Part shown: in pieces, positions 5,658 to 10,631 of the stretch
How the letters are laid out: each line of letters starts with the position of its first letter
Position numbering within the stretch: position 1 is the first letter of the stretch
From: Acidobacteria bacterium CG_4_9_14_3_um_filter_49_7
Lineage (GTDB): Bacteria; Acidobacteriota; Holophagae; Thermotomaculales; Thermotomaculaceae
Assembly: GCA_002789615.1 (NCBI GenBank)
Contig: PFTO01000008.1
Span: 1 to 10,631, forward strand
Direction of reading: 5' to 3'
DNA length: 10,631 bases
Translations under genes and position numbers: made by a program
The notes under the pieces: generated by a model
What the model was told of the DNA's origin: nothing
Seen by the model: the letters and a program-made list of their open reading frames with translations, nothing else
Database searches by the model: none

Positions 5658-8531
5658 ATGAAACAGCAGTTTTTATTGTTTTTTTTGCTTTTGTATTGGC
5701 TAACGTTGCCCGCTTTCTCTCAGGTTCTGCCACTCAGAAATTATTCAACTGAAAACGGGCTGGCTTCTTCCCAGGTCAATGCGATCATACAGGATAAGAG
5801 CGGCTACCTCTGGTTCGGCTGCACCGGAGGCGTGTCCCGCTTCAATGGCCAGCACTTTGACACGTTCAGGGAAATCGATGGGCTACCCCACGAAAGCTGT
5901 CTGCAGCTCTTTGAAGACACTGAGGGTCATGTCTGGGCTGTTACACTCCGGGGAATGGCCTGGTTTGACAATGCGACCGGTACTTTCCACAGCTCTGGCC
6001 CTGCCGGGGAAGTTATCCAGGCATGCGCAGCAGGTAATAGAATTTACGCGATCTTCAAAGGCAGGGGATTGATAGAGGGCGGCATCGGTGCTGAATGGAA
6101 AAACTTACCTTTCTCCCTCCCCGGAGATCTGAACGGTATTTTCTCTGTACACAGCATCCCATACGTTGCAAGTGAAAGCAGGGGCCTGATCCGAATTGGA
6201 AATAAACCGGAAAACATTCTGGAAATGCAGGGAATTACGGGGTTAAGAAAGGATCAGGGAATTCTTCTGTGGAGCAGGTCCCGTACATGGAAATTTTCCC
6301 CGGAACAGAAACAGCTCACACAGCTTGGAACAGTGCTTTCTGCGGGACAGCAGATTCATTCCGTGGAGCAAATGCCCGATGGTACCCTATGGGTGGGAAC
6401 CAACACAGGCCTGTTTCGGTTCAAGGGAAACAAGTACTCCTTTTACGATGAGCAGAACGGTCTTCCAGGTATCCCGGTGTGGACGACATTTCTGGATCGG
6501 GATGGCGAAATGTGGTTCGGAACCAACCACGGCGTGTCAAAACTCAGTTCCTCTGACATTGTGGTCTATGATACCCATGCCGGAATGTTTGCCAACAGTA
6601 TTGTCTGTTTTCATGTGGATTCCGATTCCGGCGAAGTGTGGATCGGGTCCACCGGAGGTCTGTACACGATTTCCTCCTCAGCCAAACTTCACCGCCTTCC
6701 AATTCCCTACTTCCAGCAGTATGCAGCATGGGCCATTATTCGTTCAAAAATCGGTGAGCACTGGATCGGGACGGAGGGAGGAGGCCTGGTTCGGATGAAT
6801 GGGAAAAACCTCCATTTCATCCGCAAGAAGGACGGTCTCGCCGGAGACACTGTCACCGACGTAGTGGAGGGGGAAAATGGCATCCTCTACGTAGCATGTA
6901 AAGAGGGGTTTTCTGCGTTGAAGGGAAGAGAGATTCAAACGTACTCCATGGCGAATGGACTTCCAATCTCCTACGTTCGCTGTCTCCTTCCACTCCCAAA
7001 CGGGCACATTCTCCTGGCCACTCTGGGAAGTGGGGTGGTGGAATTTGATGGTAAGACCTTTCACCAGGTGACCCCAAAGGACAAGAGGGTGGAAGCTGTT
7101 TATGATATGGTAATTTTTCAGAACAAACTCTGGCTTTCCACCAACTATGGAGTTGTGAGTTTTGATGGAAAAGACCTCCATTTATTTTCGACAGAAACCG
7201 GACTGCCAAATCCCAGTACAACAGTTCTTCTGCCAGTGTCCGACCATGAAATATGGGTGGGTACCGACGGGGGAGCAGCCCTCCTCGATACGACAAAGCA
7301 ACGGGTCAGCCGAATTCTCACCATTGATGAAGGATTGCCCGGCAACGAGTTTACAACCCACAACGCGCTGGCAAAGGACAAACAGGGCAACATCTGGTTC
7401 GGGCTCTTCGGAGGTGCCGCTCGAATCCAACCCAGCCCTTCCCCACAATGGGACAACCCGAATAAACCAGGCATTGTTTTGAAACAGCTTCAGTATCGAT
7501 TTAACGGCAAAGACTACAGTCTGATTCATCCGGCTGACTCATCCATAACCATCCCTTACGGAGCAAGAGGACTGACCTTTTTCTTCGATGTCATCTGGTT
7601 CAGAAATGAGCACAGCATTCGAATTGAGCATAAGCTTGAAGGGGTGGACGATACCTGGGTCAGGGTTTCAAACAAACAACAGATACAAGCTCGCTACACC
7701 AACGTTCCGGCGGGAAATTTTCCTTTCAAGGTTCGGGTTTCTGCTTTCGCCGGTAGCAGTCAAAGCTTTGAAACCTCCCTGATCAGTATCGCGATTCCAA
7801 CACCATTCTGGCAAAATCCTATTTCCCTTGTCCTCATTTTCCTGTTGATTGCAGTGGGTATCTGGCTGATGGTCTGGTGGAGGGTCCGCTATCTGAAAAA
7901 AGAAACAGAAAAACTGAACCGGATTGTCAGGGAAAAGACCATGCAGGTTGAAGAAGCAAATCGGACTCTCGCGGAAAAAAACATCCAACTCCAGGTAATG
8001 GCAGAAACGGACTTCCTTACCGGTCTCTACAATAGACGATATTTCATAAGATCTCTGAAAAAGGCACTCGGACTTTTGAGCCGGGGGAAGGGTGGTGGCA
8101 CTTTGTCTCTGATCCTGCTGGATGTCGACCACTTCAAAGATGTAAATGACAATCAAGGCCACGATATCGGAGACCTGATATTAATCCATCTTGCAAAACT
8201 TTTGCGCGGCGCCTGCAGGGAGACAGACCTTATTGCCCGTTTCGGAGGGGAAGAGTTCATCATCCTTCTACCGGGTACAAAAGCAAGGGGCGCTGTAAAA
8301 TTGGCTGAAAAAATACGCACAATCATCGCATCCACCCCCCTTGTAACAGATAGCTCCGAGAAAACGGATATCACGGTCAGTTGTGGCATATCCTGGATTT
8401 CAACACCCCTGAAAGTCACGAACAATTCTGCCACTATGCTAATCAAGAAAGCAGATATCAACCTGTACAAGGCCAAGAACCAGGGTAGAGATTGTGTCGT
8501 TCCGGGTCCCGACTCTTCTTTTTCAGTCTAG
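5658..8531 (+). CDS. Periplasmic two-propeller sensor diguanylate cyclase (Reg_prop / Y_Y_Y / GGDEF)
   Basis: 957 residues. A signal sequence spans about 1-21 (ending AFSQ). About 14 repeats of the two-component-regulator propeller type (pattern G.[IVL]W.G...G) cover roughly 25-595, enough for two seven-bladed propellers. A Y_Y_Y domain lies at about 635-705 (KLEG.D..W, then Y.N.PAG.F.F.V), a membrane helix at about 721-742, and a charged, coiled-coil-like linker at 743-782. The GGDEF domain spans 781-948. Its active-site loop is GGEEF (863-867), preceded by an intact inhibitory site R..D (854-857) at the normal five-residue distance. It should make cyclic-di-GMP from two GTP in the cytoplasm in response to a periplasmic ligand, with product feedback inhibition. 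The architecture is known in many Gram-negative bacteria; the ligand is unknown. It is separated from the cytochrome operon by a terminator and has its own promoter candidate. Confidence 0.93.
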   Translation: MKQQFLLFFLLLYWLTLPAFSQVLPLRNYSTENGLASSQVNAIIQDKSGYLWFGCTGGVSRFNGQHFDTFREIDGLPHESCLQLFEDTEGHVWAVTLRGMAWFDNATGTFHSSGPAGEVIQACAAGNRIYAIFKGRGLIEGGIGAEWKNLPFSLPGDLNGIFSVHSIPYVASESRGLIRIGNKPENILEMQGITGLRKDQGILLWSRSRTWKFSPEQKQLTQLGTVLSAGQQIHSVEQMPDGTLWVGTNTGLFRFKGNKYSFYDEQNGLPGIPVWTTFLDRDGEMWFGTNHGVSKLSSSDIVVYDTHAGMFANSIVCFHVDSDSGEVWIGSTGGLYTISSSAKLHRLPIPYFQQYAAWAIIRSKIGEHWIGTEGGGLVRMNGKNLHFIRKKDGLAGDTVTDVVEGENGILYVACKEGFSALKGREIQTYSMANGLPISYVRCLLPLPNGHILLATLGSGVVEFDGKTFHQVTPKDKRVEAVYDMVIFQNKLWLSTNYGVVSFDGKDLHLFSTETGLPNPSTTVLLPVSDHEIWVGTDGGAALLDTTKQRVSRILTIDEGLPGNEFTTHNALAKDKQGNIWFGLFGGAARIQPSPSPQWDNPNKPGIVLKQLQYRFNGKDYSLIHPADSSITIPYGARGLTFFFDVIWFRNEHSIRIEHKLEGVDDTWVRVSNKQQIQARYTNVPAGNFPFKVRVSAFAGSSQSFETSLISIAIPTPFWQNPISLVLIFLLIAVGIWLMVWWRVRYLKKETEKLNRIVREKTMQVEEANRTLAEKNIQLQVMAETDFLTGLYNRRYFIRSLKKALGLLSRGKGGGTLSLILLDVDHFKDVNDNQGHDIGDLILIHLAKLLRGACRETDLIARFGGEEFIILLPGTKARGAVKLAEKIRTIIASTPLVTDSSEKTDITVSCGISWISTPLKVTNNSATMLIKKADINLYKAKNQGRDCVVPGPDSSFSV

Positions 8532-8616
8532 TTGCCGGCCGTTTTTTCACTCATCCACGTTCATATGACAGCACTTTGATGTTCAATGCCGGCACCATGG
8601 GCTCAGTCTCACATTT

Positions 8617-9318
8617 TCAATCAATTAATTGTTTAATTCTTTCCCGTACAAGGTCACGAAGCTCCGGGACCGAAAGTGAATCAATTGTTTTCTGGTCAAT
8701 TGGCCTGCCGAACCGAACCTGTACCGGACCTGGTGTAATGTTCCAATCCCCCTTCTTCATAACCCGATAGAGCCCTGAAACACCAATGGGTATAATGGGA
8801 ACATGTCCCTCTTTTGCAAGATGGAACGGAAGCTTCTTGAATGGCTTCATTTTTCCCGTAAGGGTACGGCCCCCCTCCGGAAGAATGATCATGGAAAGGC
8901 CCTCCTGCAGACGCTTTGCCGTCTCTTTTGCGCTGGGGATTGCCGCGTGAACATCCTTACGGTTAATGGGAATGTTGCCGGCCCGGCGAATGGCCCATCC
9001 GAAAATCGGCCAATTGAACTGTTCCTCCGCTTCAACTCCCCGTGCCAACTGGGGGATGACGGCCTGAAACAATGGGACATCCAGCATACTGATGTGATTG
9101 GCCATGTACAGATAGGTCTGTCTGGGATCCACATTTTCCCTGCCCTCTATGGTCAGACGAATCCCCATGAGAAAGAAAAGTGCCCGGGCCAGTTTCTTGA
9201 CAATGGGGTCATACCGCTTCGCAGAAACAAGATAGGAGGCAACGATTACAAAAATGAGCGCAGGAATCAGCCAGACCAGGGCAACACACCAGATCAGGAC
9301 AGACCGAATCTGCCTCAT
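8617..9318 (-). CDS. plsC: 1-acyl-sn-glycerol-3-phosphate acyltransferase, PlsC family
   Basis: 233 residues. An N-terminal membrane helix spans about 7-30. The acyltransferase motifs appear in order: NHISMLD (74-80, the NHx4D catalytic pair), an IPINR block (116-120), PEGGRT (147-152) and VPIIPIG (173-179). These define the family that acylates lysophosphatidic acid to phosphatidic acid at the inner membrane. The third motif reads EGGRT where EGTRS/EGTRT is commonest, a mild departure. The ATG at 9318 overlaps the TGA of the upstream lipid kinase gene (ATGA), which indicates coupling; a TTG at 9336 would add six residues and is less likely. The Shine-Dalgarno is weak (CTGGAA). The gene is last in the rodA-kinase-acyltransferase group and converges on the sensor gene, leaving 85 bases between stops. 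The exact acyl acceptor is not proven by sequence. Confidence 0.88.
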   Translation of the reverse strand: MRQIRSVLIWCVALVWLIPALIFVIVASYLVSAKRYDPIVKKLARALFFLMGIRLTIEGRENVDPRQTYLYMANHISMLDVPLFQAVIPQLARGVEAEEQFNWPIFGWAIRRAGNIPINRKDVHAAIPSAKETAKRLQEGLSMIILPEGGRTLTGKMKPFKKLPFHLAKEGHVPIIPIGVSGLYRVMKKGDWNITPGPVQVRFGRPIDQKTIDSLSVPELRDLVRERIKQLID

Positions 9319-10208
9319 TTCCAGAAAATCTCGCAAGCCTGTTCCAGACAGGTAATTTCCACTGGAGAAATGCCCAACACTTCGCCATCCGGCGTCAACA
9401 CTTTTTCTCCCCCGGGGGTTTCAATCAAAATCTCCCGTGCCTGAAAGGTTTCAACTTCCGGTAACTCGACGTGTGCTCCAGTGAAAACCTTGGGGAATGC
9501 CTGAAGCAGCCTGCGGCGTGTAACCCGGTTCAGGATTGTGACATCCAGGTAACCATCATCAATGGCAGCACCCGGCGCCATCAGGAAATTTGACGTGTAA
9601 CGGGTATTGGAAATTTCGATAAAAATACAGTCGCGATCCAATGTCTGGCCATCCAGCCGGATGTTGGTCACAAAGGAATTGAGGCGGATGGTTCGATACA
9701 GGACACCCAGCGTGTACGAGATATTACCCAGCATTTTCAGTTTTTTAGCGGTTTTCGTTACGTCAGCCACAAAACCCAGTCCAAGAATGTTCAGAAAATA
9801 ATAGGTCTGACCATGGGTCTGGAAACGCCCCACGTCCACCTTGCGGCGCTTTCCTTTTGCAATAATTTCCACAGCCTCCAACCAATTGGAAGACTCCAAT
9901 CCCAGATCACGGGCAAAAGCGTTTCCGGTACCGATGGGCAATACGCCGATGGGAATTTTGAGTTTCTTCCTGTTCCGGTAACATCCATTGATGACTTCAA
10001 ACAGGGTCCCATCCCCTCCTGCGGCTACGATTCCGTCATAGTCACGAAAACTCGCTTCAGACGCCAGCACGCTGCCATGCTCGGGATAGTCTGTCAAAGC
10101 CAGATCAAAGTCTATTCCCCGTTCCTGGAAAGCCTGTTCTACTTTGGGCAACATTTTTTTTGCCTGCCCATGTCCAGCAAATGGGTTGTAAATCAGCAAT
10201 ATTTTCAT
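9315..10208 (-). CDS. Diacylglycerol kinase family lipid kinase (DagK/YegS type)
   Basis: 297 residues, the usual length for soluble bacterial DAGK_cat proteins. The N-terminus MKILLIYNPFAG matches the NP.aG nucleotide-site start. GGDGT (64-68) is the catalytic glycine-rich motif, and GTGN with following FARDL (93-102) is the second signature. The C-terminal half has the expected beta-rich pattern, including DDGYLDV and a TPDGE turn near the end. The likely reaction is ATP-dependent phosphorylation of diacylglycerol or a related lipid, giving phosphatidic acid on the cytoplasmic face. That is the same product as the downstream PlsC-type enzyme, with which it overlaps by 4 bases. AGGGGG at about 10214-10219 is a clear ribosome binding site. 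It starts 19 bases after the rodA stop, so the three genes are one operon. Sphingosine or other lipid substrates cannot be excluded. Confidence 0.88.
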   Translation of the reverse strand: MKILLIYNPFAGHGQAKKMLPKVEQAFQERGIDFDLALTDYPEHGSVLASEASFRDYDGIVAAGGDGTLFEVINGCYRNRKKLKIPIGVLPIGTGNAFARDLGLESSNWLEAVEIIAKGKRRKVDVGRFQTHGQTYYFLNILGLGFVADVTKTAKKLKMLGNISYTLGVLYRTIRLNSFVTNIRLDGQTLDRDCIFIEISNTRYTSNFLMAPGAAIDDGYLDVTILNRVTRRRLLQAFPKVFTGAHVELPEVETFQAREILIETPGGEKVLTPDGEVLGISPVEITCLEQACEIFWK

Positions 10209-10227
10209 TTATCCCCCTTGTTCGCAC

Positions 10228-10631
10228 TCAGACCCGCTGAAAGCGGTTTCGAAATACATTCAGTACCAGTCCCGTCATGATCAGATACGTAACGGTTCCG
10301 GATCCCCCATATGAAAAAAATGGCAATGGAATCCCGGTTGTGGGGAGCAGCCCGACAATCATACCGGTACTCACCGCAATCTGGTAAAAAAGAAGCACCG
10401 CCGAACAGAAGGCTATCACCATTCCCGGTTTGTCATATGCCACCTGCGATATATTCACCATTCTTGAAATAATGAGAAAAAAAATCGCCAGTGCCACCGC
10501 CACCCCTGCAAAGCCGAATTCTTCAGCATAAACCGCAAAGATAAAGTCCGTATGGGGTTCCGGCAGGTATTTGAGCCGGCTCTGGGTACCCTTTCGATAG
10601 CCCCGACCTGTCAACTGGCCGGATCCAACCG
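10228..10631 (-). CDS. rodA: Rod-shape-determining protein RodA, C-terminal part (5' end outside window)
   Basis: The frame is open from the right edge through 134 codons to TGA at 10230-10228. The visible part begins VGSGQLTGRGY and contains hallmarks of the SEDS glycosyltransferase family: GTQS.L.YLPE, HTDFIFAV.AEE.GF, QIAVSTGM, and GLLPTTGIPLPFFSYGG. The AEE and the IPLPF.SYGG sequences are diagnostic of RodA/FtsW; HTDFIFAV and the GLLP.TGIPLPF version favour RodA. RodA polymerises lipid II into peptidoglycan during elongation, together with a class B penicillin-binding protein usually encoded just upstream; that gene would lie beyond the right edge. Three to four membrane helices are visible. 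The lipid kinase gene follows 19 bases after the stop. Confidence 0.92.
   Translation of the reverse strand, partial: VGSGQLTGRGYRKGTQSRLKYLPEPHTDFIFAVYAEEFGFAGVAVALAIFFLIISRMVNISQVAYDKPGMVIAFCSAVLLFYQIAVSTGMIVGLLPTTGIPLPFFSYGGSGTVTYLIMTGLVLNVFRNRFQRV

Noticed and set aside
8533..8594. TGCCGGC and GCCGGCA as a terminator stem between the convergent genes
   Set aside because: The arms are separated by 48 bases and no T run follows the second arm. No convincing terminator is seen in 8532-8616.
8803..9444. 213-codon plus-strand frame opposite plsC
   Set aside because: Antisense to a gene with clear acyltransferase motifs; its product has no family features.
1..10631. Mobile element, CRISPR array, phage or tRNA genes
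   Set aside because: I saw no transposase, integrase, direct-repeat array, terminal inverted repeats or tRNA cloverleaf in either strand.

Overview
The window looks like chromosome from a Gram-negative, probably anaerobic or facultatively respiring bacterium. The evidence is four genes for cytochromes c or their quinol-facing cytochrome b partners in one operon, a fifth multihaem cytochrome c gene pointing the other way, exported-protein signal sequences, and a periplasmic two-propeller sensor with a GGDEF output. Base composition is roughly balanced by eye (not counted). The gene mix would fit Calditrichota/KSB1-like, Ignavibacteria-like or Acidobacteriota-like lineages, but this is a weak guess.

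Layout. Bases 1-289 (minus) hold the N-terminal part of an exported multihaem cytochrome c that runs off the left edge. Bases 290-850 are a divergent control region with three extended -10 promoters (one leftward, two rightward) and a 7-5-7 palindrome. Bases 851-5489 (plus) are a tightly overlapping four-gene operon: cytochrome b, 9-haem cytochrome c, a second cytochrome b paralogous to the first, and a large cytochrome c with 17 CxxCH motifs plus one CxxxCH. It ends in a perfect 20-bp hairpin terminator. Bases 5658-8531 (plus) encode a sensor diguanylate cyclase (about 14 propeller repeats, Y_Y_Y domain, one membrane helix, GGEEF with inhibitory site), possibly translated from a leaderless mRNA. 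Bases 8617-10631 (minus) are an envelope operon in the order rodA (3' part), a diacylglycerol-kinase-family lipid kinase, and a plsC-type acyltransferase.

How they work together. The four-gene operon reads as two cytochrome b / multihaem cytochrome c pairs. The inferred role is to take electrons from the membrane quinol pool and pass them along c-haems in the periplasm. No catalytic oxidoreductase subunit and no outer-membrane porin is encoded in the window, so the terminal acceptor is unknown. The divergent cytochrome shares the N-terminal haem arrangement of the 9-haem protein and is probably a related electron carrier. The sensor cyclase may or may not be functionally tied to the electron-transfer genes. 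The rodA-kinase-plsC group is ordinary cell-wall and phospholipid metabolism and converges on the sensor gene.

The most notable items are the duplicated b/c operon with up to 27 c-haems, the internal module duplication and CxxxCH site in the large cytochrome, and the shared divergent control region.
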